In this document: positions 52,970 through 62,926 of the stretch, in pieces
How the letters are laid out: every line of letters starts with the position of its first letter
Numbering within the stretch: position 1 is the first letter of the stretch
Source: Methanosarcina acetivorans C2A
GTDB taxonomy: Archaea > Halobacteriota > Methanosarcinia > Methanosarcinales > Methanosarcinaceae
Length of the DNA stretch: 64,000 nucleotides
Assembly: GCF_000007345.1 (NCBI RefSeq)
Contig: NC_003552.1
Span: 744,001 to 808,000 of the forward strand
Direction: 5' to 3'
Notes under the pieces: model-generated
Seen by the model: the letters and a program-made list of their open reading frames with translations, nothing else
The model's database searches: none
Told to the model about the DNA's origin: nothing
Position numbers and translations under genes: made by a program

Positions 52970-55075
52970 TCAATTAATGAGCCTGATATGGTTCTGGTCT
53001 GGAGAAAGAATGTCTCCTCTCTGCTTCATTTTCTTTATATACTCCTCGGCATGTCCTCTATCGATCCCGTGCTCGTTTTCCGCCTCTGCGTAAACTTCTT
53101 CGAGAGGGGCTTTGGCGCCTGTATGTCGCTCACAAACCTTTTTTATTATGTCCTTAAGGAGCTTTATTTTATTTCTCTGGCTCATGCTTGTGCCCGAAGC
53201 AAGGATGTCTGCATCGAGGGCTCCGGTTTCCGGATCAACACCCACGTTTTTAAGGCAGTTCATGGTAATTCTTATAGTCCGTTTTGCATCTTCCAGAGTG
53301 ACAACATTGCTCAGGCGTATTCTTGCACTGGCTTCCGAGAGGCGAACAAGCGCCTCAAGCTGCCTTGCAGTCACGGGTACGGGCGTATTCTTGCCTTCTC
53401 CGCTTTTCCTGAGGCCCGTATAGAAATCGATAAGGTGCTGCCTTGCATCTTCTTCCATTACAGGGTACACATTTTTCCGTGCATATGCAACATACTTCCG
53501 CATAATTTCTGCCTGGATTACAGGCTCGATTACTTCCAATTCCGCATCAACAAAATCTTCCGTGACCTTGGAGCCCGGAAGCTTCAGTCGCTGTTCGGAG
53601 AGTTCTCCCGCATAATGCGACTGCAGGATATGGTTTGCAATCCTGCTGTCCAGGGCATGGTTCGGGGTATCGAGCAAAACGAAGATAAGGTCGAAACGGG
53701 AAAGCAGTGCCGGAGGCATGCTGATCTGCTCTGCAAGTCCTTCATACCTATCAAAACGGCCATACTTGGGGTTTGCAGCTCCCAGGAGGGCACAGCGAGA
53801 CTTCAGGGTTGCAATGATCCCGGCTTTGGCTACGCTTATTGTCTGCTGTTCCATTGCTTCGTGCAGGGCACTCTTGTCCTCGGTTTTCATCTTGTCCATT
53901 TCGTCAACTGCAGCAATCCCCATGTCAGCCATCACAAGGGCCCCGCCTTCTATAGTCCACCTGCCATCATTCATGTCGTCCTTAACGGCAGCCGCGGTCA
54001 AACCACTTGCAGATGCACTTCGCCCTGAAGCAAAGACCCCTCTTGGGGAAAGCTTAACCACATAACGCAGCAGCTGACTTTTTGCAATACCGGGGTCGCC
54101 TACAAGCATCATATGGATATCGCCTCTGATTCTCGCTCCGTCAGGAAGGTTTTTCACAACCCCTGAAAAGAGCTGGAGGGCAAGGGCTTCTTTAATATCT
54201 TCGTATCCGTAGATCGAGGGGGCAATGGACCCTATAATTTTTTCATAGATTGCCGGGTCGCGGGAAAGCTCAAGGATCTGTTCCTCGTCTTCGGGAGTTA
54301 TTTCAAGTTCGTCAAAATCTTTGTCCAGGCGTTCGATGGAATTTGCTTCCAGCACCAGGTCGTAAAAGGTGGATTTTCCGTCTTTAAGGGCTCGCTGCCT
54401 TGACTTCAGGATCCCGTTAATGATGACGCGGTCTCCGGGAGTGATATTTCCTGTGAGATCGTCTTCGGTATCCACTTCCAGACTCTGCGGCTGCGACCCT
54501 CCTTTCAGGTTTTCCGGGGACTCCTGAATCTGGAGTTTCTGAGCATCTATAAAGGTGGAATCTTCGATTGAAACCTTAAAAGGCCCTTTTTTTCCGCAAT
54601 TGTCTCCTTCACAGCCTGCATAGGGCTCTTCGAATTTGAAGCTGTTCTGCTCGACAAGGGTAAGGTGTCCGCACCTTAAGCATTGGAAAGCGGCTTCTGT
54701 AATCCTTGGCCTGACCTCCGTAGCTTTCCTGATCATGCCTTCGATTGCAACAAAGCGGGAGAGGTGTTTGCTTCTCAGTTCCCTTATAGGGATCCTGTTA
54801 GGGATTTTAATGACTCTTACATGCGCCTGCTCAAGGCTCTTTTCTACAGGCAGGTCAATTTCTTTCAGGGCGGCTTCGGCTGCAAATATGAGTTCTCCGG
54901 GGTGCTCAAGCAACTCTTTCGAAAGCTCCCTGTCAAACTTTTCCATATCGGTGAAATCCACCTCAAGGCTTCGCTGGTCAGGATATTCGTTTGCAAGCTG
55001 GAGGATTTCATTCCAGTAGTAGTCTTTAAAGAACTTTTTTAGCTTCTCGCCCCACTTGCTTTCTGTTTCGGTCAT
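52970..55075 (-). CDS. mcm: MCM replicative DNA helicase
   Basis: 701-residue archaeal MCM. N-terminal domain with a zinc motif (CLRCGH...CEGDNC, about 132-160), then the AAA+ core: Walker A GDPGIAKS (326-333), Walker B AAVDEMD (about 388-394), arginine finger SRFD (459-462), and a C-terminal winged helix (about 620-701). It unwinds DNA ahead of the fork together with GINS, whose subunit is encoded at 14802. ATG 55075. Confidence 0.96.
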   Translation of the reverse strand: MTETESKWGEKLKKFFKDYYWNEILQLANEYPDQRSLEVDFTDMEKFDRELSKELLEHPGELIFAAEAALKEIDLPVEKSLEQAHVRVIKIPNRIPIRELRSKHLSRFVAIEGMIRKATEVRPRITEAAFQCLRCGHLTLVEQNSFKFEEPYAGCEGDNCGKKGPFKVSIEDSTFIDAQKLQIQESPENLKGGSQPQSLEVDTEDDLTGNITPGDRVIINGILKSRQRALKDGKSTFYDLVLEANSIERLDKDFDELEITPEDEEQILELSRDPAIYEKIIGSIAPSIYGYEDIKEALALQLFSGVVKNLPDGARIRGDIHMMLVGDPGIAKSQLLRYVVKLSPRGVFASGRSASASGLTAAAVKDDMNDGRWTIEGGALVMADMGIAAVDEMDKMKTEDKSALHEAMEQQTISVAKAGIIATLKSRCALLGAANPKYGRFDRYEGLAEQISMPPALLSRFDLIFVLLDTPNHALDSRIANHILQSHYAGELSEQRLKLPGSKVTEDFVDAELEVIEPVIQAEIMRKYVAYARKNVYPVMEEDARQHLIDFYTGLRKSGEGKNTPVPVTARQLEALVRLSEASARIRLSNVVTLEDAKRTIRITMNCLKNVGVDPETGALDADILASGTSMSQRNKIKLLKDIIKKVCERHTGAKAPLEEVYAEAENEHGIDRGHAEEYIKKMKQRGDILSPDQNHIRLIN

Positions 55076-55192
55076 GGCGCTCTCAAAAATATTTGGGTTT
55101 TATGTAAAATTTTCATTTGTGATCCGGTTAAAAGTGACCCCAAAAAGAGTTAAAAAACGTACAATAGATTTTGATGTAAAACGGGTGTATTA

Positions 55193-55960
55193 TCATATGA
55201 ACTTTTCTGTGCTTTCCGAATCTTCGACTTTTTGCAGGTTTTCGGCTTCCGTTGCAAATCCCATTTTTCTCTCTGTTTTCCGGATTATCCCCCTCAGGGT
55301 CTGGACCTCTCTCGGAGTCAGCCCGGCCCTTCCTAATATCCTCCTCAGCATCAGGGAAGTCTTGTCTTTTTTATGTGCCGGGTAGTCTATTTCTTCAAGC
55401 AGTTCGTCCAGGTGCCCGTACAGGAGCTGCAGGTCAAAGCCTTCTGCAAGCGGGTTGTTTCCTCCCTCAAGTTCCGAAAGCTCGTACAGCACAATTGAAA
55501 CCGCATGAGATAGGTTCATAATCGGGTAGATCTCGGAGGTCGGAACCGTGATGAGCATGTCAAAACTTTTAAGTTCGTCATTGTTAAAGCCGTTGTCTTC
55601 ACGCCCGAAGAGGACTGCAATAGTGCCGCTGTATTCTTTGATTTTTTCTTTGAATTCCCTTGCCGGATAAAGGGGAAGACGGATATGTTCCCCTGTCTTC
55701 AGGCTTGAGGCTCCTGTTGTCCCAACGAGCAGGTCTGCCCCTCGAACGGCTTCTTCAAGGGTTGAGGTAATTCTTGCCCCTTCGAGAACGTCCCTTGCGT
55801 GGGAAGCCATTGCTCTTGCCTGTCCTTCAAGCTCACAGGGATTTACCAGAACCAGGTCCGAATATCCGAAGTTTTTCATTGCTCTTGCAACCGACCCCAC
55901 ATTTCCCTGATACATGGGTTCTACAAGCACTACGCGAATCTCAAGTGACAAAATTCTCAA
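55193..55960 (-). CDS. trmJ: TrmJ-like SPOUT RNA 2'-O-methyltransferase
   Basis: 255 residues, SPOUT fold (TrmH/TrmJ family). Motifs: VVLVEPMYQGNVGSVARAMK, FGREDNGFNNDELKSFD and PIMNLSHAVSIVLYEL (knot region). The C-terminal extension (about 160-255) is helical. TrmJ methylates the ribose of tRNA position 32; the archaeal target is inferred. TTG at 55960 or 55951 is the start; the second has AAGGA 9-10 bases upstream. Confidence 0.82.
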   Translation of the reverse strand: MRILSLEIRVVLVEPMYQGNVGSVARAMKNFGYSDLVLVNPCELEGQARAMASHARDVLEGARITSTLEEAVRGADLLVGTTGASSLKTGEHIRLPLYPAREFKEKIKEYSGTIAVLFGREDNGFNNDELKSFDMLITVPTSEIYPIMNLSHAVSIVLYELSELEGGNNPLAEGFDLQLLYGHLDELLEEIDYPAHKKDKTSLMLRRILGRAGLTPREVQTLRGIIRKTERKMGFATEAENLQKVEDSESTEKFI

Positions 55961-55987
55961 TCCTTAATACTTTTTTATTACTTAAAA

Positions 55988-56185
55988 TCAGTTTTCAAGG
56001 GTGATTGCATCTTCCGTACAGACAGTAACACACATTCTGCAGCCCAGACAGTAGGAGGGGTCTTTCAAGACACAGACCTTTCTCCCGTCTTTTTCTTCTA
56101 TGGAGTAAATCCTCGGCCCTTTCGGACAAGCAGCTTTGCATTTTCCACAGCCTGTGCATTTCTTTTCATCAATATAGATTTTCAT
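55988..56185 (-). CDS. 2x[4Fe-4S] ferredoxin-like protein
   Basis: 65 residues with CTGCGKCKAACPKGP and CLGCRMCVTVCTEDA. A small soluble electron carrier or subunit. It is upstream of trmJ on the same strand (gap 27 bases), so it may head an operon with trmJ. ATG 56185. Confidence 0.85.
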   Translation of the reverse strand: MKIYIDEKKCTGCGKCKAACPKGPRIYSIEEKDGRKVCVLKDPSYCLGCRMCVTVCTEDAITLEN

Positions 56186-56591
56186 ACTGGCTATTTTCCA
56201 TTTATTATATAGTTTATCACACTGGATTTTTCATTTATAATTCTCTTTTTATTTTTATTCTTTGCCAGTTGGAATCTTTTTAGTCTTTAAGTATTCACAG
56301 AACCCCTGTTTATATCTCCTGTTTATTTATCTTGCTCATATCTCCTTTTCATCTCTTTTGCCCATTTTTTTCTGCCCTTTTCTTCGATTAATTTCCCTGA
56401 ATTCCGGTATCAGGCTTTTCAGGTTTATAAGGGGAAGGATAATATTCAAGGATTAACGTTTCCGGAATTTTCAGGGATAAAATGCTCCCGATGAGTTATA
56501 TCCTCTCTAAATGGGAAGAAATCTTGGATTCAAAAGCCTTTCATGCGTTTAATTTATAAATAAGGCTATTTTAAGGATAAATGGTGATTAA
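56186..56591. other. AT-rich intergenic region
   Basis: About 400 T-rich bases between divergent genes. No gene or RNA recognised. TTTATAAATAAGG near 56552-56567 resembles a TATA box for the ferritin-like gene. Confidence 0.4.
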
Positions 56592-56975
56592 ATGGATCTT
56601 GAAAAGATTCTGAAAGATACCTTTAGAGGAGAGACCACCGAAGTTGGATGGTACCTGGCAATGTCCAAGGTTGCTGAACAGGAAGGGTTTGCAGATGTTG
56701 CAGTCTACCTCCGTCAGATTGCAATGGATGAAGCCTGGCATGCTACAGAAGTGGCTGAAATTCTGGGGCTTGTGAAAGGCACAACAATTGAAAACCTTGA
56801 AATGATGCTTGAAGGGGAAAGCAAAGCCGAGGTCGAAAAAGCCGAAGCTGCAGAACTTGCACGGAAAGAAGGCAATACCAGAGCCGCTCTTTTCTTCGAG
56901 AGGGCATCCCTTGACGAAGCAAGACACAAAGCAGGGCTCAGGGGTTTTCTGGAAAGGATAAAAAAGCAGCAGTAA
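56592..56975 (+). CDS. ferritin-like (rubrerythrin-type, no rubredoxin domain) protein
   Basis: 127 residues, only a ferritin-like four-helix bundle. Iron-ligand motifs: FRGETTEVGWYL, AMDEAWHATEVAE, and ERASLDEARHKAG. This is the oxidase domain of rubrerythrin without rubredoxin, suggesting a peroxide-reducing or iron-storage role paired with a separate electron donor. GGTGATTAA before the ATG. Confidence 0.8.
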   Translation: MDLEKILKDTFRGETTEVGWYLAMSKVAEQEGFADVAVYLRQIAMDEAWHATEVAEILGLVKGTTIENLEMMLEGESKAEVEKAEAAELARKEGNTRAALFFERASLDEARHKAGLRGFLERIKKQQ

Positions 56976-56997
56976 AAACTATTAACGGATCTACTGA

Positions 56998-57255
56998 TCC
57001 GTTCTTTCCCAGCAGAGTTGCGGCTCTGCAGTGCGCTGTCCTTTTCGCTACGCTTTGCTCCGCTCAAGAGGACTAAAAAAGGACTAAATTCTAGATATTT
57101 CTTACCCAGACAACCTTATTCGCTGTATTTTGTCATTTTTGTCCTGGTAGAGTTGCGGCTCTGCAGCCCGAATTGCGCCTCGGGAGTACGCGGTCCTCGC
57201 TTTGCTCAAGCAGACTACTTTATAGTAAAGTTGGGAGCTTCGCTCAAGCGGATGA
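56998..57255. repeat. modular palindromic repeat elements, copy D (reverse orientation, compound)
   Basis: GCAGAGTTGCGGCTCTGC at 57013-57030 and AGAGTTGCGGCTCTGCAGCC near 57149 are hairpin modules like those in copy B. Each is followed by a reversed head with CTCAAG...GAC (57062-57073; 57213-57222) and a CCCGAATTGCGCCTCGGG module (57166-57183). A third partial head (GAGCTTCGCTCAAGCGGATG) is at about 57236. Location: 3' of the ferritin-like gene. Confidence 0.85.
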
Positions 57256-57920
57256 ACTTAAAAACGATAGTAAAATAAAGAGACGCAGGAGAGCGTTTTT
57301 CCCAAAAGACAAAAGAGAGCGGAGAGATGAACTAGAACGGAAATAAAAGCCGTCAAGTAAAAACGACTGGTGGCGCTTGTAAGAAATTAACTTAAGTGAC
57401 CTGTGGAACCAATAAATCTTTTTTTGCTTTTTCTTCTTTTTTGCAGGGCCGCCAGACAAGCTGGCGGAGACGTTTTTATTTTTCGTGAATTTAAATGAGG
57501 TTTTCGAAGTCAACCGCAACCGATTAATCCGAAACCAGCCGCGCATTTGCTCCGGAAATTTAATTCACTCTCTTAAACAGGTCTTTGTGGCACATAGAAT
57601 TTATATTGTTTCGAGCAATATATTATCTGGTCTGGTCCCCTTTTACGGGTCCAGAAGTTTAAAATCTCTTTAATCCGGAAGGGTGCCGGATTATCGAGGT
57701 TCTTTGGTTATGGAAGGGGTCTAATTTCCTGGGGCTAAAACAGGTTTACGGCTAAAACAGGTTTACATATCTGTTTTTGCACGGGGCAAAGCTATTGTTC
57801 GGGAACTTTACTGTTCATCAATCTTAGTTTTTGCTCTGATGTCTGGACATCGGGCTCAGGCTAAGCGATAATTAGATCCTGAAACAAATTTGGAACTATT
57901 TACTTGGAGTGTGTAAAAAT
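57256..57920. other. long intergenic region with orphan hairpin
   Basis: About 660 bases. A strong GC-rich hairpin with T-tail at 57450-57485 (below) and a 17-bp tandem repeat GGCTAAAACAGGTTTAC at 57733 and 57750. An upstream gene for the terminator is not apparent; a small RNA is possible. 57750-57920 probably holds the promoter and leader of the sulfite-reductase-like gene. Confidence 0.45.
57450..57485 (+). terminator. orphan GC-rich terminator-like hairpin
   Basis: CCGCCAG and CTGGCGG form a 7-bp GC-rich stem with loop ACAAG, followed by AGACG and a T-rich run. It has no annotated gene for about 475 bases on the plus strand upstream. Confidence 0.6.
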
Positions 57921-58595
57921 ATGACAAAAGAATATGTTAAAGGCGACCTTCCTGAGAAGGCTGCAATCCTGCAAAGAGATGGAGAAACCTATGCAATTGC
58001 TCCCCACATTCCCGGAGGGATCGTATATCCGGAGACCCTCAGAAAGATTGCAGACATTGCAGAAAAGTATGGAGCTGCGGCTCTGAAAGTTACCTCAGCC
58101 CAGAGAATTGCGATTGTAGGTCTCAAGGAAGAAAACCTGGATGCAGCCTGGGGTGAACTGGGCATGAGTCCGGGAGCTGCCATCGGGCTCTGTGTCCGGA
58201 GTATAAAAATCTGCCCAGGGACTACGTTTTGTAAGAGGGGAAAACAGGATTCAGTCGGACTTGGCCTGAAGCTTGACAAAAAATACCACGGAATGCAGCT
58301 TCCCTCCAAATTCAAAATGGCTGTTTCAGGTTGTCCGAATTCCTGTTCCGAAACGAGCATAAAGGACCTGGGTATCATGGGGACAGCAAAAGGCTATAAC
58401 CTGACTGTTGGAGGAAGCGCAGGGCCGAGTCCGAGGCTTGGGGATCTGGTGGCAAAGGATCTTTCCGAGGAGCAGGTGCTGGATCTTGTTGAAAAGATAA
58501 TTAATTTTTACAAAGGTTATGGGAAACCGAAAAGGCTTGGAAAAGTTATAGACGAGATCGGGATTGAGAAATTCAAAGAAGAGATCGGGCTGTAA
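57921..58595 (+). CDS. small sulfite/nitrite-reductase-like (Dsr-LP) protein
   Basis: 224 residues. CPGTTFC (C-x5-C) and SGCPNSC (C-x3-C) are the two cysteine pairs that bind the 4Fe-4S-sirohaem centre in sulfite reductases. The basic residues LKVTSAQRIAIVGL near the N-terminus match the ferredoxin-like half-domain. Such small, single-repeat proteins occur in many methanogens; physiological substrate unknown. ATG 57921 with GGAGTG 9 bases upstream. A GTG at 57909 would add four residues. Confidence 0.85.
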   Translation: MTKEYVKGDLPEKAAILQRDGETYAIAPHIPGGIVYPETLRKIADIAEKYGAAALKVTSAQRIAIVGLKEENLDAAWGELGMSPGAAIGLCVRSIKICPGTTFCKRGKQDSVGLGLKLDKKYHGMQLPSKFKMAVSGCPNSCSETSIKDLGIMGTAKGYNLTVGGSAGPSPRLGDLVAKDLSEEQVLDLVEKIINFYKGYGKPKRLGKVIDEIGIEKFKEEIGL

Positions 58596-59363
58596 CGAGA
58601 TCAGTTTGTAAAGAGCTCAGTCTGTGAAGAGCTCAGGCTGTAAGCAGTTCTCTATCCAACTTAGGAATGACGAAAATATAACTTATAAATTTCAGCTTGG
58701 GAATTGATCGATCGTTACACTTTCCCCGATAACCATTCTCGGCAACAAAATTCCTTGACATTATATTTGATTCATTCCTTAATAAGAGTTAAGCAGAAAG
58801 AATACTGGATTTTTCAGAGCAAAAGGGACTTTCAGGCATCTATGGGAATCTCATCTGGATGTTCCTTTTCTCATATTTTTTCGATTCTATTTGCTTCGGT
58901 TTTTCAATCTAGTTTTCAGTTTTTTTCGAGTCATTTTTTCTTTTTCAGCAATTTTCTTTCTCTCTGAAGTCCTTTTCCCATTTTCAGCAATTTTCTTTCT
59001 CTCTGAAGTCCTTTTTTCCCATTTTCAGCAGGAAGAATTTCAGAATGGGACTTTATAATCCATTTATTATAATTTTCCGTCTCTCTTCCGAATTTTCTTT
59101 TTCTCACCCTGTTGGACTTCTTAAATTTTTCCCCTGTTTTCGCGCCTCTTGCGAGCTTTTCGATGGATTGTATGATAAAGATAATGTTTAAATATAATAG
59201 ATACAAAGACTAACAGACTATTCAAACCTTATACAGACAGTTGCTACGGTTCCTGTTCTGTCTTTACTGTTATTGATATTCTATGACATTAGCGATACTT
59301 CTTTAGCAGTATCAGTTCTCAGTTTTTACCCATATATAGGAGGAATAAATTATTAGCAGTGAG
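58596..59363 (+). other. hdrED upstream region
   Basis: About 770 bases between the sulfite-reductase-like gene and hdrE. Contains the tandem duplication at 58942-59030, AT-rich DNA and a TTTAAATATAATAG element at about 59187-59200 that may be the hdrED TATA box, implying a ~150-base leader. GGAGGA occurs at 59339-59344. Confidence 0.45.
58942..59030. repeat. tandem ~40-bp duplication
   Basis: TTTTCAGCAATTTTCTTTCT followed by CTCTGAAGTCC and a T/C-rich tract is repeated directly at 58942-58980 and 58981-59021, with a third partial TTTTCAGCA at 59022-59030. Intergenic. Confidence 0.9.
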
Positions 59364-60146
59364 ATGGCATACTTCTCTGGGCTCACGGATGCACTCCGAC
59401 TGACGTTTGTCCAGATAATGATACTTAGCACAATAGCCATTGTGGTTTTCTTATACGGTATGATCCTTAACTTCCAGAAATGGGGAGCAGGGGTGACAGG
59501 CTATGCCCTTGAACCTCAGGCAGGAAGTAAGGGAAGCGCGATCAGGTTTTTAAAGACCTGGTGGGGACAGGTAGTAGAGGAATCCCACCACGGACACGGA
59601 AAGCCTATCCTGGAGGTTCTGATCCTCGACATTTTGTTCCAGAGAAGAATCCTTAAGAGAAGCCCTCTTCGCTGGTTCATGCACTTCACGATTTTTGCAG
59701 GCTGGATGACTCTGTTTGCCCTTTCCGGGCTTATGTTTGCAGTCGAAATGACTGAAAAGTTCGGAATCGAACTCCCGTTTACCCCCGCTGAATTTAGGGA
59801 GTTCCTTTCCATCCCGAACTATATCTTTGGATACATCCTGCTTATCGGAGTCCTCATTGCATTAGTCAGGAGAATCGTTGTCTCGGATGTAAGGGAAGCT
59901 TCCATCATGTATGACTGGATCCTTATCGGAGGAGTCTTTTTGGTCACTATTTCCGGTTTTGTCGCCGATGGTATCAGGACCGGAATTATCTGGGGCTTTG
60001 GACTTGATCCTACCACAGCACCACCGGCAGCTCTCTTCCACTCTGTGATTTCCCTGTTCTTCTGTATCGCATACATCCCGTACAGCAAGTACATACACGT
60101 AATCGCCACCCCGCTTGCAATCCTTGCAAACAAGGGAGGAGAATAA
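59364..60146 (+). CDS. hdrE: heterodisulfide reductase subunit HdrE (cytochrome b)
   Basis: Membrane cytochrome b of the methanophenazine-dependent CoM-S-S-CoB reductase. 260 residues with five helices; histidines in [26 protein letters not shown] and [14 protein letters not shown] are candidate haem ligands. It passes electrons from methanophenazine to HdrD. ATG 59364; a perfect AGGAGG SD is 20 bases upstream rather than close to it (see findings). hdrD starts two bases after its stop. Confidence 0.95.
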   Translation: MAYFSGLTDALRLTFVQIMILSTIAIVVFLYGMILNFQKWGAGVTGYALEPQAGSKGSAIRFLKTWWGQVVEESHHGHGKPILEVLILDILFQRRILKRSPLRWFMHFTIFAGWMTLFALSGLMFAVEMTEKFGIELPFTPAEFREFLSIPNYIFGYILLIGVLIALVRRIVVSDVREASIMYDWILIGGVFLVTISGFVADGIRTGIIWGFGLDPTTAPPAALFHSVISLFFCIAYIPYSKYIHVIATPLAILANKGGE

Positions 60147-60147
60147 A

Positions 60148-61377
60148 ATGGCAAAAAAAACTCCATCAATTGACACCAAAAACCTTACAGCAGTCCAGCT
60201 CATGGAGCTAGACTCATGCACCCGCTGCGGTGAATGTGTAAAATGGTGTCCAACTTATGCAGCTTCCGGTCAGAAGCCCGGGTTAGCACCCAGGGACAAA
60301 ATTCTACGCTGGAGGCAGTACATGAACAAATCCTACGGGCTTAAAGCAAAACTTTTCGGCCCTACGGAAATCCCCCAGTCCGAACTTGAAGAATTCAAAG
60401 ACGATGTTCACGGCTGTACCACCTGTGGTATCTGTGCAACTGTCTGTGAATCCGGTATCAACACCGTTGAACTCTGGGAATCCCTGAGGACAAACCTTGT
60501 TAAGAAAGGAATCGGTCCCTTTGGAAAGCAGGGAATGTTCCCAAAACTTATAGGACAATACCACAACCCCTACCTGCTTGACCAGAAAGACAGGCTTGCC
60601 TGGGTGCCTCCGGACGTAAAGATTGCCGACAAGGCAAACATCGTCTACTTCACAGGCTGTACTGCAGGGTACAAGCAGCTTGCTCTGGCCTTTGCAACTT
60701 CCCGTGTGCTTAATAAGCTGGGCATCGAGTTTACCATGCTCGGGGAAGATGAATGGTGCTGTGGTTCTGCCCTTATCAGGACAGGCCAGGTCCATGTCAA
60801 TGACGTAGCAAAGGAGCTTGCAAAGCACAATGTGGAAGCCATTAAGGCAAAGGGAGCCACAAAGGTTCTCTACGCATGTGCGGGCTGCTTCCGTGCCTCC
60901 AAAGTCGACTGGCCAAGGCTCTTAGGAGAAGAACTGCCCTTTGAAGTAGTCCACATTACCGAGTTCCTTGAAGACCTGATCAAAAAAGACAAAATCAAAT
61001 GGGAAAAATCTCTGGATAAAACAGTCACCTATCACGACCCATGCCACCTGGGCCGCCATGTTGGGGTCTTTGAGCCTCCGAGATATGTGCTTTCTCATAT
61101 TCCCGGTGTCAAGTTTGTCGAGATGGACAGGGTTAAGGAATTCCAGCGCTGCTGTGGAGCAGGTGGCGGTGTAAAGGCAGGTATCCCCGATCTTGCCCTT
61201 TCAGTTGCAGAGTCTCGTGTTAAGGACGCCCTCGATACTAACGCCGATGTCCTCTCAAGCGCATGTCCCTTCTGTAAGAGGAACCTTATGGATGGTCGTG
61301 ACTCTCTCAAAGCCGATATTGAAGTTGAAGACGTTATCGTACTGGTCGCCCAGGCGCTCGGGCTCAGCGTAGAGTAA
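60148..61377 (+). CDS. hdrD: heterodisulfide reductase subunit HdrD
   Basis: Catalytic subunit reducing CoM-S-S-CoB to the thiols, the last step of Methanosarcina energy metabolism. 409 residues: two ferredoxin-type 4Fe-4S motifs ([25 protein letters not shown]) and two CCG domains (WCCGSALIR with [15 protein letters not shown] with CPFCKRN) that bind the substrate-cleaving clusters. ATG 60148 with GGAGG about 9 bases upstream. Followed by a terminator at 61389. Confidence 0.96.
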   Translation: MAKKTPSIDTKNLTAVQLMELDSCTRCGECVKWCPTYAASGQKPGLAPRDKILRWRQYMNKSYGLKAKLFGPTEIPQSELEEFKDDVHGCTTCGICATVCESGINTVELWESLRTNLVKKGIGPFGKQGMFPKLIGQYHNPYLLDQKDRLAWVPPDVKIADKANIVYFTGCTAGYKQLALAFATSRVLNKLGIEFTMLGEDEWCCGSALIRTGQVHVNDVAKELAKHNVEAIKAKGATKVLYACAGCFRASKVDWPRLLGEELPFEVVHITEFLEDLIKKDKIKWEKSLDKTVTYHDPCHLGRHVGVFEPPRYVLSHIPGVKFVEMDRVKEFQRCCGAGGGVKAGIPDLALSVAESRVKDALDTNADVLSSACPFCKRNLMDGRDSLKADIEVEDVIVLVAQALGLSVE

Positions 61378-61388
61378 CCCAAAAAAGA

Positions 61389-61430
61389 GTGAAAGCTGTT
61401 TTCCAGCTTTCTTCATTTCTCTTTTTTTCT
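61389..61430 (+). terminator. terminator hairpin after hdrED
   Basis: GAAAGCTG (61391-61398) pairs with CAGCTTTC (61404-61411), followed by TTCATTTCTC and a T7 run at 61422-61429. Twelve bases past the hdrD stop. Confidence 0.75.
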
Positions 61431-61490
61431 ATCCCGTATTTTACTGTCTTATAGTAAGGCTTAAATACCGATACTTTCTTCCCCTTTCAT

Positions 61491-62126
61491 ATGCAGATCC
61501 CCTACGAATTTCTAGGAAAAATCTTCGTCCTTATGCTGTTCCTGGCCCTTTTGGGCACCGGGCTCGCCCTTTTGATAGGGGCTTATTCGTTTAAAAAGCA
61601 CAGAATCATTTTTCCGGACTTCGTATTATTCACATTGTATCTTTTCTATTCTCCTGCAAAATGGATCTGCAGAGTTTTCCGGATAAGGGGCACCCTTGTT
61701 GATGATATTCTGATTGATGTCCGGAATGCTGTTATGTATGATGATTTCCTTAATATAAAAGGGAGAAGAATGTTGCTTCTCCCGCAGTGTCTGCGCCATC
61801 CCAGTTGTAAGGCAAGGTGCGACCCTGTTTATGGTTATGAGTGCAAGCGGTGTGGGCTTTGCGATATCGCAAAACTCTGTGACGCTGCTGACAGGTGCAA
61901 TTTTAAAGTTTTCGTAGTTCCGGGGGGGAGTTTTGTTAAGAAGATTTTCAAAGAATACAGGCCTGAAGCCTGTTTGGGGGTTGCCTGTTATAATGAGCTT
62001 TCGGAGAACATGCAGGCTGTTTCATTTGTCCCTGTTCAGGGGGTTCTTCTCCTCAAGGATGGTTGCTTCAATACGGAAGCAAATGTTGAGGAAATAATCC
62101 AAAAAATGGAGATGTGCAATGTATAA
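61491..62126 (+). CDS. DUF116 family membrane protein
   Basis: 211 residues: two N-terminal hydrophobic segments (FVLMLFLALLGTGLALLIGA; FVLFTLYLFYSPAKW) and a cytoplasmic cysteine-rich domain with CLRHPSCKARCDP, CKRCGLCDIAKLCD, GGSFVKKIF and LGVACYNEL. The DUF116 family has unknown function; the Cys pattern suggests metal or Fe-S binding. It overlaps the following paralogue by 8 bases. Confidence 0.82.
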   Translation: MQIPYEFLGKIFVLMLFLALLGTGLALLIGAYSFKKHRIIFPDFVLFTLYLFYSPAKWICRVFRIRGTLVDDILIDVRNAVMYDDFLNIKGRRMLLLPQCLRHPSCKARCDPVYGYECKRCGLCDIAKLCDAADRCNFKVFVVPGGSFVKKIFKEYRPEACLGVACYNELSENMQAVSFVPVQGVLLLKDGCFNTEANVEEIIQKMEMCNV

Positions 62127-62751
62127 CATTATCGGGCAGGCTCTTTTTATCTCAATGCTGGCATCCTTCATCCTTTCAGGTATGGCGCTGCTTGTCAGCC
62201 GGTGGAGCCTTACACGCAGCGTCTATCTTGCAGGTTTTTTTGCGGATGTTCTTGACTTCTTTTATCTGCCTCTGAGACAGATTTTTCTCAAGTTTTCGGA
62301 TACTCGCGTTCTGGACAAGTGGATGGCGTCTCTAAAAAACCGGGCTCATAAGTCTGCTTTTGCGAAAACAAAGAAAAGGATTGTCCTTGCCCCTCATTGT
62401 ATGCGCAGCCTCGACTGTCCTGCCCATTCCACACAGACCGGAATCCAGTGCAAGTCCTGCGGAAAATGCGTCTTTACCCAGTTAAAAAAGGATGCTGAGA
62501 AATACGGGTATAAGGTGTTTATCCTCACAGGCTCCTCATATGTGAAAAATATCCTTAAAATGGAGGCTTCAGATGGTGTCCTTCTTATTGCCTGTGATTA
62601 TGAAATCAACAAAGTCATGCGGGCTCTCAAAGGAAAAAAAGTGACAACTTATGGAATTCCCATGGAAAACGATGGTTGTTTCGGGACAGTGGTGGATTAC
62701 CAGAAAGTGCTTGAGGTTTTTGAAGATTTTAAAAGTTTTCCCTCACTTTGA
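62119..62751 (+). CDS. DUF116 family membrane protein, second paralogue
   Basis: 210 residues with the same layout as the preceding protein (two membrane segments, then CMRSLDCPAH, CKSCGKCVFTQL, GSSYVKNILK, LIACDYEIN), similar length but divergent sequence. Tandem DUF116 duplication; start ATG 62119 inside the previous gene, suggesting translational coupling. Possibly a heterodimer; function unknown. Confidence 0.8.
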   Translation: MYNIIGQALFISMLASFILSGMALLVSRWSLTRSVYLAGFFADVLDFFYLPLRQIFLKFSDTRVLDKWMASLKNRAHKSAFAKTKKRIVLAPHCMRSLDCPAHSTQTGIQCKSCGKCVFTQLKKDAEKYGYKVFILTGSSYVKNILKMEASDGVLLIACDYEINKVMRALKGKKVTTYGIPMENDGCFGTVVDYQKVLEVFEDFKSFPSL

Positions 62752-62926
62752 AATACATATCAATGTTTTCTGTCGATTTGTCTCATCTTTTTACTCTTTT
62801 CCCACTTCTTCTCTTTTTCTTAACCCAATCGTAATTTTAAATTAAGATTGACACTTTAAATTAGCTCTTGATTGAATATAAGTGAAGTTCAGATTATTTC
62901 ATGACATTTTTGAAGGTACTACTTTC

